DNA of 64,000 nucleotides from positions 4,154,001 through 4,218,000 of the forward strand of contig NC_016133.3 of NCBI RefSeq assembly GCF_000005505.3, read 5' to 3'. Made by a program: the position numbers and the translations under genes. Of this stretch, positions 15,301 to 25,901 are shown in pieces (positions within the stretch are counted from its first letter, which is position 1; every line of letters begins with the position of its first letter). The notes under the pieces are model-generated. The model saw only the letters and a list, made by a program, of their open reading frames with translations, was not told the DNA's origin and searched no databases. The DNA comes from Brachypodium distachyon (taxonomy: Eukaryota > Streptophyta > Magnoliopsida > Poales > Poaceae).

Positions 15301-18300
15301 ATTCAGCTGAAGATAAATCTTCTCTTTATCCATAACAATTACCGTCTTGCTTTTTACTTCATGTGTGCTGCTGGTAACAGATGCAATTACCCTACAGGAC
15401 AGAAAATGAGGGTCAGTAGGTCATTTTGCATAGGATCCTAAGCAGCCCGTATTGGATATCCGGATTGTAGCACAGTGAAAAAAAAACATAAAGAACCACA
15501 TGAACAACAAATGAAATGACGTCCACATAAGTACACAAAAATAAGCAACTTCAGCAATGAGTTAATACGGAACTCAAGGGCTAATGGTATTAATCATGAT
15601 GGTTGCAATATCCAGACAATCCCTTGGTCGGGTTTTTGTGTTTGTCAATCAGAAATTCAAAAATGGTTAGTTCATGTACATACTTTGCCTCAACATTTGA
15701 CAAGGGAGAACATAAATCAACTATTATGCAAAAAAACTGACAAATTCCAACAGTTGTCAAAACCTCAAAATATAAATATCTCTGGTTACTAATACTATTA
15801 TAAATTTCAAAACAGAAGATAAAATACCTTTTTTTATTATCAGTATCAATAATAATACGATTCTTCGATAGCTGTTCTTGTATTAGGATGACCTGAAAAT
15901 CAAAGAACATAAAGACCCTCAGGAACTTGTGTACCAAAAAGAAGCACTTAGCATTAGAATTACTCCCTCCGATCCAAATTAATTGTTAACAACTTTGTCT
16001 AGATAGGCATGTAGGCACACACTGAAATGTGTCTAGATACATGTGTGTGTAGAGAAATCTGCGACAATTAATTTGGATCGGAGGGTTACTTTTAGCATCA
16101 CACTAAACAGTAGCATTATGACTTTTAGCATCAAGTAGGTCGTGGCAACAGGGAATACTTGTGAACATCAAAAGTAGAGTACAAAACAGCAGGACAGATT
16201 GGAAATTCCATAAATTCTTTAGTTACCTTTTCATTTCCTTTCACAACGAAGTAACCACCAGGATCAAGAGGGCACTCACCTAAACGCAGAATAGTGAAAT
16301 TATTAACATAACCAGAAAGGTAAGACAGCAATTTCATCTAAAAAGATTAAAAAGATAGGTGAAAGGGAGGATAATAAAAAGGCTAACCATATCTTGCTAG
16401 CTCAGCTTCATCCTTTCCATTCAGAACACAAGCGTAACTTCTAAGCATAATAGGCATGTACCCGATGATGAAGTTTGGCTGGAGAAGTAAAAACAAACAA
16501 GAGGCTAAGATTCTTTGCCACAAAGTCAGTCTAGAGTTGGCATATCATATCTGCATGCAGAATAAGTAAACATTCTTTTGTGGGATGGACGGAGGGGTTT
16601 TTCAACCAGATATTAGATGGGTTACCTTCCTGTGCACCACATGTGTCTTTCCTACAGTGTACTCGATATCAACTATCACAGGAGCAGAATAGCTGAAGAA
16701 AGAGAAGGAACATGTTGGGCAAGCACAACAACTGATAATAGGTAACATTAAATTTGTGAAACGCAAAAGAAGTCTGGAAAAATCAATGCTACTATGCTAC
16801 AATAAAAAATGGTTTTGATAAATCAAATAGAAAAATCACATTGTGCAACTGTTATGTCCTCTGAAATATTAGGCATTGGACTTCTTCCTTTTCCAACATA
16901 GATCCCCTTTTGCATTGGAAGGTTTCCAAAAGAACTCTGTACTCTCAATCTGTAGAAAATATTCCCAGAAGCCCTTTGGATCATAAGAATGAGATTGCAG
17001 GAAGCCTGTGACACTCCTATGGAATGGCAATTGGCAAAGTCCATAGGAATATTGGAGGAACTCTAACATGAGCCTGGACGTCGCTGAAAAATTATTCTGT
17101 GTCTAGCATGAACATTCTTGCTTGTCAAATTCGTGCTAAATCCGTGTGGAGCATCAAAAGAGCCAGTTTTGTAACATCTGTTTTGGTTTCCAATTGGATT
17201 CAACATGACATCTCAATCTTATGCTTCCCCTATTCATTGTGTTTTTAGAATCTTACTTTCCAAAGAAACCCTCAAAAATTCTAACTCATATAAAAAAGGG
17301 CACCCCGCTCAGCAATATAGGTTGTTCCCAATCATGCATGCTCACAAACTCAATTATGTAGGCAGAAAATAAACATTTCATAGCGATTTCAAGGTAGAGC
17401 TCTACAATGGCAATCTTGATAAGCCAGGCAAACAATTGTGAGTCTTTGCTTATTCTGAGTACATATATAGCTATTTGTCTAGCTTTTTGGCCTAGCAGGC
17501 TGTCTGTTTGACCAAAGAAAACACTATTTGAAGAACCTGCTACTTTTTAAGCTAATAAATAGATCTACTCCCTCCGTCCCGAATTAACTGACGTGGATTT
17601 GTATGTGATGCTCAGTTAATTGTAGGCACAGAGTTAGATCAGAAGGAACAGATTTAGATCAGATAGAATGATGTGAAGCAATGACAAGCTTACGTCCGAT
17701 CAGTTAGGCGGCAAAAGTGTGGTGTGATAGTCTCGACTCTAAAATCTACTTGTACTGACGGCTCGCCGACACGTATATCTTTGTACCTACATCAAGAAAA
17801 CAAAAGAATAAACATAAGGGAACACTTAAAACACACAAAAATCACAGTGGCTGTAGGATTGAATGGTGACATGCCTAAGATAAATGGATGGGTCACTGCG
17901 CGCCTCAATTCGGTTGTTTGCCTGGACAATGTTCTTGATTCCTTTGGTGATGAAGTAGTTAAACGAGTCGATGTGCTCCTTGACAAGGCCTCTAACCTAG
18001 TGATATAAAGACGAGGGATAAAAGCAAATGAATCAACAGGATGCGACAATAAATTGAGTAGTTGGCACCCCCATTGAAAAAGGGGAAGACGCAGCAAAGA
18101 GAAACTCAAGCCTATGCAGTGTAGCTCAGTCAAAGTGAATCAAATTGCAAGTAGCCATGGATTAAAACTAGGGCAGAAAGACCAAAGAGCACTCAGGCAA
18201 TGTTAGGCATTATCTAGATTCTAGGCTAAATTGAGGATACCAACTACTGGTACTCTTACTGGTTACCACGAAAGTGGGCCTTGCATTACCAAATAAACCA

Positions 18301-18651
18301 ATTGAGAACAGAACCAATGTTATGTGTGGAAAACAGGAATAAGACATAACTCTATTAAACTGAGAGTGCTGTGAATCTATCAGGGCATTACGAGAAGAAG
18401 AAAAATGACCTGGGTTGCTAAACTACATCATCATAAGCATGCAATAACTTAAATAAAATCCATGGACACAGACAGAAACTCGGCACACAAAATCCAGTTC
18501 CAGATGGTACCTTGAGGAAGGCAGGGAGGAGCTCGAACTTGTCGACTGGCCTGCGGACCGGCGCTGCCAACGACCGGTAAGTCGGCACCGGCAGCGCGTC
18601 CGGGTCCCCCTCGGCCGCCACGGCATCAGGGCCGGGCATGACAGGGGGCAT
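311..18651 (-). CDS. NRPC2: DNA-directed RNA polymerase III second-largest subunit (NRPC2/RPC2), 3' end off window
   Basis: This subunit forms half of the Pol III active-site cleft in the nucleus; Pol III makes tRNAs and 5S rRNA. Visible exons in transcription order: 18511-18651, 17875-17996, 17694-17786, 16626-16692, 16388-16478, 16227-16279, 15828-15892, 15286-15391, 14142-14252, 13946-14005, 12771-12800, 12461-12511, 12285-12383, 9421-9480, 9255-9344, 8285-8389, 8084-8194, 7890-8006, 7119-7235, 6954-7034, 6505-6609, 6351-6431, 6132-6278, 6007-6051, 5681-5758, 5452-5591, 5227-5329, 4581-4699, 4323-4458, 4114-4244, 2648-2773, 2492-2547, 1563-1633, 995-1079, 781-884, 311-439. They join into 3426 nt (1142 residues). 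Diagnostic motifs are [33 protein letters not shown] (residues 763-769), SSRHGQKG (914-921) and a C-terminal zinc ribbon with Cys1101, 1104, 1119 and 1122. RPC2 rather than RPB2 is indicated by LLPAFLKV near the N-terminus and by [14 protein letters not shown]. The last exon, about 16 residues in relatives, is not in the window. Introns 2 and 13 need GC donors. Confidence 0.95.
6813..6925. mobile_element. Stowaway-like MITE in NRPC2 intron
   Basis: Ends CTCCCTCCGATCCTAAATT and its near-perfect inverted copy, flanked by TA on both sides. It lies in the intron between the exons at 6954-7034 and 6505-6609. Confidence 0.85.
7595..7845. repeat. Tandem repeat, about 107-bp unit, 2.3 copies
   Basis: Copies begin at about 7595, 7702 and 7810, each with ACAATTCTG(A/G)AAA followed by the CAGCAGTTGAAAA and ATGTACAGGT landmarks. 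The third copy is partial. It lies in the NRPC2 intron 7236-7889. Confidence 0.8.
9932..10177. mobile_element. MITE with GGGTATGTTTGG termini
   Basis: It begins GGGTATGTTTGGTCTGTGC and ends with the inverted form GCACAAACCAAACATACCC, about 246 bp overall. Internal sequence carries many CCAAAATTTTGGC-like palindromic words. The class (hAT or PIF/Harbinger) is not settled because I cannot define a clean target duplication. It sits in NRPC2 intron 13. Confidence 0.75.
10591..10683. mobile_element. Short Stowaway-like hairpin MITE
   Basis: The left arm contains GATCCATAATAAGTGTCTCAG and the right arm its inverted copy. The whole element folds as one long hairpin of about 93 bp next to TA. NRPC2 intron 13. 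Confidence 0.8.
11065..11310. mobile_element. Stowaway-like MITE, long-arm type
   Basis: TA-flanked ends read CTGCCTCCGTTCTAAAA and TTTTAAGGAATGGAGGCCTGGAGGGAG. Extended inverted arms contain TTTCCTTTGACCGAGCCTTTGAC and its complement. NRPC2 intron 13. Confidence 0.8.
11657..11905. repeat. Two direct copies of a roughly 120-bp unit
   Basis: Both copies start ATGGATAAGAGAG (11657 and 11777). They continue with a GTGCC-AAAAAAGTG-GCACACCA-AGTTGTGGCCAT pattern and a TTGATCGGACTTGCCCAACA / TTGGTCAAACTTGCATAACA pair. Diverged tandem duplication in NRPC2 intron 13. Confidence 0.7.
13055..13082. repeat. Poly-C / (AC)n microsatellite
   Basis: A C-run of 14 or more is followed directly by alternating AC, inside NRPC2 intron 10. 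Low-complexity sequence, likely length-variable. Confidence 0.85.
13222..13720. mobile_element. Mutator-type (MULE) MITE with 9-bp target duplication
   Basis: A 499-bp element lies between two identical 9-bp copies of TATTAGAAA (13213-13221 and 13721-13729). The termini GGGAAAATTGGCCAC and GTGGCCAATTTCCCCC are inverted repeats. The arms extend well over 100 bp, through the ACACCGTTATTTTC, CATTTGCCA and AAAACGGAAAGTTT segments. A 9-bp duplication with long inverted arms is typical of Mutator-like elements. I see no coding sequence inside. It lies in NRPC2 intron 10. Confidence 0.88.
15963..16086. mobile_element. Stowaway-like MITE
   Basis: CTCCCTCCGATCCAAATTAATTG at the left and CAATTAATTTGGATCGGAGGG at the right are inverted repeats, with TA at the left end. 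It lies in the NRPC2 intron 15393-15827/15893-16226 region (between the exons at 16227-16279 and 15828-15892). Confidence 0.83.
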
Positions 18652-21013
18652 GGGGATTCACAGCGATGGCAGCGAATCGGCCCTAGCGGCGCTGAGTCGG
18701 GGGGAGAAGAAGAACGGGGCGGCTGAGGTTTTGCTTCTTTTTTTTTTGAGCGATGGCTGAGGGTTTGCTAGTTTGGGTTCCGTTTGTTTCTGGTGAAGTG
18801 GAGATGTACTTGGGCCTTTTCTATTTTTCTGGGCAGGTGTTTTTGGGAACTGCTCTTTGTTGGGCTTTTATTTTTTGGCTGCCGTCGCCGTGCGAGACTG
18901 CGAGTGGAGGGGAGGAGCGAGCCCCGCCAAGAGGAGGGAGAATGACACGATCAGACCGCAGACGAGAGTAGGGAAGGAATGAGGAATCCCCTAGATTTTT
19001 AGCCCATTTGCTTCGTTGGGCTGGGCGCCTGGGCCGCCGGGCGCTAGCGGAGTGCCAGCCTGCCAGGCCATGTGGATTTCGGTTTCCCACGGCTAACCCA
19101 AAAAAAAAAAAACGGATCATGTTTATTTCGGTTAGCAACAGTAAAACCGAAATATAGAAAATACCTGATAATTCATTTTGTTCGTTTTCGGTGCGGTTTT
19201 TGATAAGTTTCAGTGGTGACCTCTCAGACGTCCATCAAATCCATTCCACCTCTAGGTGTAGTGTGCACTGTTTTGCACAGCTAAATTTGTTGTCAACGGA
19301 GCGATGCTTGCTTTTTGGGAGTTCACAATTCTGAAACTCTGAATCATGCCTGTAGTTGCAGTAGTAGTTGACTTTTGAGGCGAAGGGTTTGTTTGACTCC
19401 TGTTCCCTTATCGAAAATGATTCACGTACGACGTGTTGACGTACGGCTCGACGTGGCTACGGTGAGTTCCTTGATGATGTTTCAATGACCAGGCCTGGAG
19501 CCGCTGCGTCGTAAGTGAATCGTACAAATAACGTCATATGCATCATTGTTCATTTATTATTACGACGATATGTGGCTGCCAGGAGTGCAGTTTAATTAGA
19601 TTTGACCCAGTCCTACCCAAAATACAAGCCCATGACCAAACTGAACCGTCAAGCCCAAGACCAATCTGATTCGCTATCGTCTTCTCCATTGTGCCTGTGA
19701 CCTGCCGCTGGAACGCTGCTGCCACAGTTCGTACTTGTGGTTCTTTGCAAGTTGCAACATCGTGGAGCTCCTCGTCCTCGCCTTTGGTCGTTGTTGCAAC
19801 CATATCGTCGTCGTCTTTGGTTGCCGCCGCAGCTGCAGGCCTGCAGCAACCACGCCGTTCTTGTCTTGGTCGGTCATCGGCGGCCGCGCGTACATCAGAC
19901 TGCATCTCAATCAGTGCATCACTAATCATATTTTCAAGGATACTTCTGACGGGCAAGAAATTTGATTTGCGAATAATACTAGACGCAAAGCTTGTCGAAT
20001 TGTTCCATGAAAATTCAGTAGTTTTGTTTACCCTCTCAATCTGACTTGCGTGTAGTGCTACAGATTACATCTGAATTAGATTGATCTGGAGATCAGCAAG
20101 AAAGGGATTGGAAAGATAGACCTGTCATGTTTTGGAGGGAAGAGGAGGCGTGAAAAAATTCGGTATTCTTAGCAGAAGGGGAGATATTCTGATGTGGTGG
20201 GACGGGGGAAAGTATTTTGGGTTTGGAATTGGATACGCCTTGGACAGCAGACAGAATAAGAAAGGGAGGGAGGCAGACGTCCGTACATAAAACGTCGTGT
20301 GTGAAGCAATGTGCAAAACGCGACATCGCCTGTCGTTTTTTCCCACCCCGGAATCTCTCTCTTTTTCATTTATGAAAAACGGAAATATGAAGTTGTCCGG
20401 ATCAAAGACCATATCGAGGAAAAACACGTGGACAGGAATCTGCTGGCCAGCCCCGTACCCCGGAACCGGACAAAAACATGCCGCTAACGAAACCAGGTTC
20501 AGCAGCTCGTTCTTGGGCTGGGTGACCCAACCAAAGCGGCCTTTCCTGACTGAATCTGCATCTGAATCTGCATCTGAAAGACGATAGGACAAAGTTTAAA
20601 AATGCAAGTCCCTGCTCTGACCTGGCCACTATCTTCCTAATCACGGCAATTTATTTGTTTTTCCCTACTTAGTACTCCGTACTATTAATCATGACTGCTG
20701 TGGATGGTAACATCTAAACAACCACCGGAAAAACGTGGGGAAAGAAAAGACAGCAATGGAGTACCTTTTCTGAACACAAGAAGAAGATAACGCACTAATA
20801 ATCTGGGGAAAAGAAAATTCGAAGAGAGAGAGAGGAATAACAGGGGATTCCCTCCAACTCCAGCTGCTCTTCGCTGCACGCACATGAGCGGCAGAAAAAC
20901 AGACACGCGAGGAGGAGAACAGAACAGAACAGAGGAGATCGATCGACATCGACTTCCCTTCCCTTCCCTCCGCGCCGCTCGCTAACTCATCCCTGATCCG
21001 ATCCGAATCTCCG
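18652..21013. other. Intergenic, divergent promoters of NRPC2 and FMO copy 1
   Basis: The two start codons face away from each other across 2.36 kb. About 18652-18730 is the probable NRPC2 5' UTR. Homology with the region upstream of FMO copy 2 begins only at about 20698, so the duplicated unit carries just about 300 bp of upstream sequence. On the minus strand around 19860-20010 there is an open stretch that looks coding (it includes ISDALIEMQSDVRAAADD) with a possible acceptor at its start, but I cannot assign it. No other gene is visible. Confidence 0.6.
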
Positions 21014-24000
21014 ATGCGGCCGCGGCGCTCGGTCCGTGTGGCCGTGATCGGGGCCGGAGCGGCCGGGCTGGTGGCGGCGCGCGAGCTGCGGCGGGAGGGC
21101 CACTCCCCCGTCGTGTTCGAGCGGGCCGACGCCGTGGGCGGCGTCTGGGTCTACGACGATGCCGTAGCCGGCGGAAGCGAGCAGCGCCCGTCGTCGAGCT
21201 GCCTCTACGCGTCCCTCCGCACCAACCTGCCCCGCGAGTCCATGGGCTTCCTCGACTTCCCCTTCCACGCCGCCGGCGATGGCGACGCCCGCAGGTTCCC
21301 GGGCCACGAGGAGGTGCGCCGGTACCTGGAGGACTTCGCGCGGCGGTTCGACCTCCTCGGGCTCGTCCGGCTCCAGACGGAGGTCGTCCGGGTCACCAGG
21401 GAAGCGGCCGGCGCGAGCGAGAGCTGGCGCGTCAGCTACCACACGAGCGAGAGGCGCGAAGCGGAGGAAGAGGAAGTGTTCGACGCCATGGCCGTCTGCA
21501 ACGGGCACTACGGCGAGCCACGCTTCGCCGACATCCCCGGTACGCACGTAGAGCAATGCCATGCATCCGATCAGATCAGACCACCCCATGTCCTGTCCAT
21601 TCTTGTCTCGCACTAAGTTGCATGGTCAACAACAGTCAACGCGCTCCTATGTCTGCATCTTGATTTTTCGATCGAGCGCTTTGCAGGCATGGACGCCTGG
21701 CCTGGGAAGCAGGTGCACAGCAACAACTACCGTGTGCCGGAGCCATTTCGGCAACAGGTCGTGGTGGTGATAGGGTGTGGGCCGAGCGGAACGGACATTG
21801 CCAGGGACATGGCCGGTGTCGCCAAGGAGGTCCATCTCGCCAACCGATCGGCGCCGGCTTCCACTTGCGAGAGGCTGCCTCTGCCTGGCAATGCTAACCT
21901 GTGGCTCCATTCCATGGTACCAATGATTAATTTTACTACAGTAACTAATCTGCTGTTTCTCACTGCGCGATGATAACTACAGATACTTGTTGAAATATGC
22001 GCCCCCGCAGGTCGACCGTGCTGAGGAAGACGGCACCGTGGTATTCCAAGACGGCAGTCGGGTCAAGGCGGATGTCATCATGCACTGCACTGGGTACGTT
22101 ACATATTTTAGTGCTCCCTCCCTCCGGCCAGAATTATTTGTATCTATTTTCTCGTCCATGATCTTTTTCGTGTTCATTTATTTATCCCGCCAATGATAAT
22201 CAATTAATTTAGGCAGTACATGTGCCGATCCGTAAAGAAATAAACAAATTTTCTGCTGTTTTCTCATCTTGGGGGTGTAGATACAAGTACAGCTTCCCAT
22301 TCCTCGGCGAAGACTCGACCATCTCCGTGGATGACAACCGTGTCGGTCCTCTGTACAAGCATGTGTTCCCGCCGCAGCTAGCTCCCCGGCTCTCCTTCAT
22401 TGGGTTGCCAGTAAAGGTCCGTTTAGGTCTCTCAACAAACCGTTGATTTGTCGATTTTATTGAGAAATAATTAGTACTCCCTCCGTCCCATATTAAATGA
22501 CGAAATATTACATGTATTTAGATATTTTTTAGTATATAAATACGTTCATTTTTATAAAAAATTGAGTCATTTAATATGGGATGGAGGAGTAATACATTGT
22601 CAAACTGACATCACGTTCTCATAAAAGAAGTAATCTTGTGCATGGAAGTATTCCCTCCTTTTTGAAAAAATAAAAGGGGTAATATGTGCTAGTTCTAGGT
22701 CCAACCAGCCAACATATATTGGACCCGTGAACTGTAAGTGTTTTTTTTTGAAGAAAATGAACTGTGAATTTTTTTGCAACTTACATGGTCTAATGTGGGA
22801 TAAAAAATGTTGGATGAATATTTCGCGCCATACGAAGATAAGAAATTAATTAGAAAAATCTGGCATTTGGGTTAATATTAACAAAGTAATGTACAAATTA
22901 TATGAACAGATAAATAACAAGCATCAAACTTACCTCCCTACAAGTCATGAACCAAAAATTCCAAATTTTCGAGATCTTGCAGGAACAAGAACTCCTAAAA
23001 CAACTTGACGAACTCCTTTATTTCAAATTAGGGAGAGTTTGCTATATAAAGCTTAACTTTTTTATTTTTTCTTCTATTCCTTTTTTCCTCGGTGTGTTTA
23101 CTTCTTCTTGCGGTACCTACTTATGCAAAACCCCTAACATGTTATTTTAAAACCATTTTCAGTCCAGCAAGTTGTTGAGGTTGTAAAAAATATCTGTGTA
23201 CGAGTCAAGTTATGTTTAGACTTTTTACTAGTGTTGGAGTTGAATGTTTTTATCCGGGGCATCCCATGTAACGAAGGGGGCACTAGACACTGTAATCCAA
23301 ATGAAGCGACAGTAACAAGGGGCATGAAGGGGGTTTCTGAAGGCATGTTCCTAAACGGTCGTTGTTGCAATATTGATAGGAAGAGGACTCATAGTTGGCA
23401 TGTCCCGGGATGTACGTGAGTTCGCTTAAAGTGGTTTCGCTAAGAATGATTGGTTAAGACTGGTGTGGAGAAACCTACCGAGATTGCAACAATAGTTGTT
23501 TTGAGTAAATTTCGCAAAGCCACAGTTTTTAGGGTGATCGTGTCGCTGAACCATAGTTAACAAAAAACCTTTCGAAGCACCATACTTTTTGAGTCAACTT
23601 GTCTCAGTCAGCCCGAAACCGGGTGGTTTCGCCGTTTAGCTTGATTTTTTACCGGTGGGGCCCACATGTCAGACGCCATGCCGGGGCTGAAAACTTGCGG
23701 GAGTGAGAAGGGGGCTGGGAGTTTAATCGCGGGCTAACGGGTTAGGTCAGGTTGGGGCCGACGTGGCGTACAATAGGTGGGCCCACCTGTAAGAAATCAA
23801 GCAAAACCGGCATCCACTCGCTTTCGGGCTGACTGAGACAATTTGACTCAAAATGTGTGGTTTTGTGAACGGTTTTTCGTTAACTGTGATTTAGTGACAC
23901 AACTGCTATAAAAACTGTGGTTTTGTAAAATTCACTTTTTAAGGAAGATTTCAATAATAGTTGAAGCACAAAGTTTTCTGAGAAAAATGGAGCATGTGTT

Positions 24001-24613
24001 GATTGCAAAACTGTCAGCAAGTCCGTTACAGGGAGCTAGTATTTCTTTCCCCTACCTTGCGAACTTTAGAATCTGTCTTAAATCCTTTGTTTGGTTATAT
24101 GTGCATCCATTCAGGTAATCCCTTTCCCACTGTTCGAGCTCCAGAGCAGCTGGGTGGCCGGCGTCCTGTCGGGACGAATTGAGCTCCCGTCCGAGGAGGA
24201 GATGACGCGAGACGTGACGGCATTCTACTCGGCGCTGAGCTCTCGCGGGTGTCCCCGGAGATACACCCACAACATGCGAAACCATGAGGTGCGTGAGCGC
24301 CTAAGATTCTGTGCTAGGATCGAGTAGCTACAGCTAAGCTTGAGCTGATCTGTTTCTAAATCCTAACCTCTCTTCCATCCTCGGGATGCAGTTCGAGCAC
24401 GAGGACTGGCTCGCGAGCCAATGCCGGCGCGAGAGGATCGCCGAGTGGAGGAGGGGGATGTTCGCTGCCGCGACCGGGAAGAACGCCTTGGGCCGCATGG
24501 GGAGCTACAGGGACGAATGGGACGCCGGCGATGGCGACCAGCTCGACCTTTTGCTGGCCCGAGCAAACCGAGAATTCGCCCAGTATTTTCTTCCTGCGGC
24601 TCCCCCGCCTTAA
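21014..24613 (+). CDS. Flavin-containing monooxygenase, FMO GS-OX-like, tandem copy 1
   Basis: The family uses FAD and NADPH to add oxygen to soft nucleophiles such as thioether sulfur; the substrate here is unknown. Exons are 21014-21539, 21687-21916, 22011-22093, 22281-22416, 24115-24288 and 24392-24613, which give 456 residues, the usual length of plant S-oxygenating FMOs. Visible motifs are an N-terminal FAD-binding GAGAAG (residues 13-18), the FMO signature region around VCNGHYGEP, NADPH-binding GCGPSG (205-210), and HCTGYKYSFPFL towards the C-terminal half. The start is the first ATG before the Rossmann fold; an upstream ATG at 20884 is out of frame. The segment corresponding to exons 2 and 3 of copy 2 is one uninterrupted exon here. 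Intron 4 (1.7 kb) carries a Stowaway MITE and a larger inverted-repeat element. The gene looks functional. Confidence 0.9.
22477..22589. mobile_element. Stowaway-like MITE in FMO copy 1 intron 4
   Basis: TA-flanked. The CTCCCTCCGTCCCATATTAAATGA arm matches the inverted TCATTTAATATGGGATGGAGGAG arm. FMO copy 2 has a different Stowaway element at a similar place, so the insertions look independent. Confidence 0.85.
23504..23935. mobile_element. Large inverted-repeat element, probably MULE-like MITE
   Basis: Ends GTAAATTTCGCAAAGCCAC and GTGGTTTTGTAAAATTCAC are inverted repeats. The arms continue through AACAAAAAACC/GGTTTTTCGTT and GACTGAGACAA segments towards a GTGGGGCCCACATGTC core. The corresponding intron of FMO copy 2 lacks this block and reads straight across, so it acts as an empty site. 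The target duplication is imperfect, which leaves the class uncertain. Confidence 0.7.
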
Positions 24614-24850
24614 TTTCCCTCCCCCGGTTGTTCGCGGCAGATATCAAGGAACAGAAGATGAAGAACACGCTTGCTGTACAGTGACATTTTACCCTTAATG
24701 ATTTACCTAAGGGGAGTTCAATTCATTCATTCATTCATCCACTCTCCTGTCAAAACGGTTTGATTGGTGCGTCTGACAAGAATCGATGGATCGAGCAGCC
24801 GGCACCACTTCACCTGCATGTTATATATGTGGCCCGGCAGTCCGGCACGG

Positions 24851-24972
24851 TCACGCCGGCCTGAGCCCGTGCTTGAGCGCCGCCTTCCAGACGACGTCGA
24901 TCCGGTCGACGTCCAGCGCGCCCGCTCCCACTCCTCCAGGAAGTGCACGACGCCGCCGGCGTGGCACGCGTG
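24851..24972 (-). pseudogene. Truncated 3' tail of CER3-like gene
   Basis: This matches the last exon of the intact CER3 gene at 35573-35728, from its stop codon (complement of 24851-24853) back through the residues that correspond to [15 protein letters not shown]. Similarity stops near 24972. About 10 nt equivalent to the GWEHHEV region are missing, so the frame is broken. Nothing upstream of this exon is present. It was carried along with FMO in the tandem duplication and is not a functional gene. Confidence 0.88.
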
Positions 24973-25710
24973 GTTGGGTTTGCTCAAAGATCAATCACAC
25001 GAAGACGCACGCGATCGGAAATTTATTTAGGCAGAGCCACCTGTCACTTTTCTTTATTTCTGAAACTCAATATCTCTTACACGGCTCAGTCTGCTTAGAC
25101 AGCCGACCAAACAAGCAAACCTACACGAACTAGGAGTCACTGGTGAGTATGCACATGCACGCACGTCCTAGATTTACAACACGGTATTTCACTTACGGAT
25201 TAGCCTTTTGGTGATAGCCATACAAACGTACAAAAGTATAACAGTTGATGAAATTCAAACATCATGACTGAAAAGGGGCAACATATTTCTTCCTAGTTGG
25301 AGGGTCAATCTCGAGCTACTGTTCAAACTCAAATAGATGAAGTGTCCACTGCAATAATGGAGAAGTGCTCCGGTTACATGCCTAGTAGTCTCAGTACAAT
25401 CACAATTCAATACTTCAGGCAATTATTAACAAAACAAAGTACTTTCTGAATGAAGTTTCAAGAAGAATATATACATATATGATGTTAGTAAATTCAGTGG
25501 CTAATGAAATTGACAAAGCACCCCAAAAAAATCCAGTCCCGGTTCATATAAAATATTGAGGTACTTATTATGCAACCAATTTCAACATTACTACAACACT
25601 CATCAAAATGCACATGATGGTTTCATACGGATAATGCAAAATTATTAAGCACATTGAAGAATAACACAGCCAGCTATAAGAATTATTCCTTACATGACGA
25701 CAGGCCAAAA

Positions 25711-25869
25711 CCACCAAAATTGATATAATGAAAACCAAGATCTTACTGGGCAGAATCTGTCTAACCATGATTTCTCCATTTGGATCAACACCAAAATTGA
25801 TATAATGAAGACTAAAATCTTATTGGGCAGAATCTATCTAAAACTATGATATCTCCACTTTGATCAACA
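25711..25869. repeat. Tandem pair, about 78-80 bp unit
   Basis: CCAAAATTGATATAATGAA...ATCTTA(C/T)TGGGCAGAATCT...TTGATCAACA-type sequence occurs twice back to back with few mismatches. Confidence 0.8.
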
Positions 25870-25901
25870 TTCCCTCTGGACATTATTTATTTCTTGGAAC
25901 T

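Larger units (their letters stand above)
24614..25901. other. Duplication junction and spacer downstream of FMO copy 1
   Basis: 24614-24850 is FMO 3' flank shared with copy 2, with landmarks CACTCTCCTGTCAAAACGGT and GACAAGAAT. The CER3-like tail follows, then non-shared sequence. 25711-25869 holds two copies of a 78-80 bp unit. The rest may be 3' UTR of the minus-strand gene ending at 25902. Confidence 0.6.

Noticed and set aside
17569..17640. CTCCCTCCGTCCCGAATTAA end resembling a Stowaway terminus
   Set aside because: No convincing inverted right end or second TA; at most a decayed half element.
20987..21613. A 208-codon minus-strand open frame over FMO copy 1 exon 1 (and its equivalent at 29288-29848)
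   Set aside because: Present in both copies only because the sense exon is duplicated and GC-rich; no family motif.
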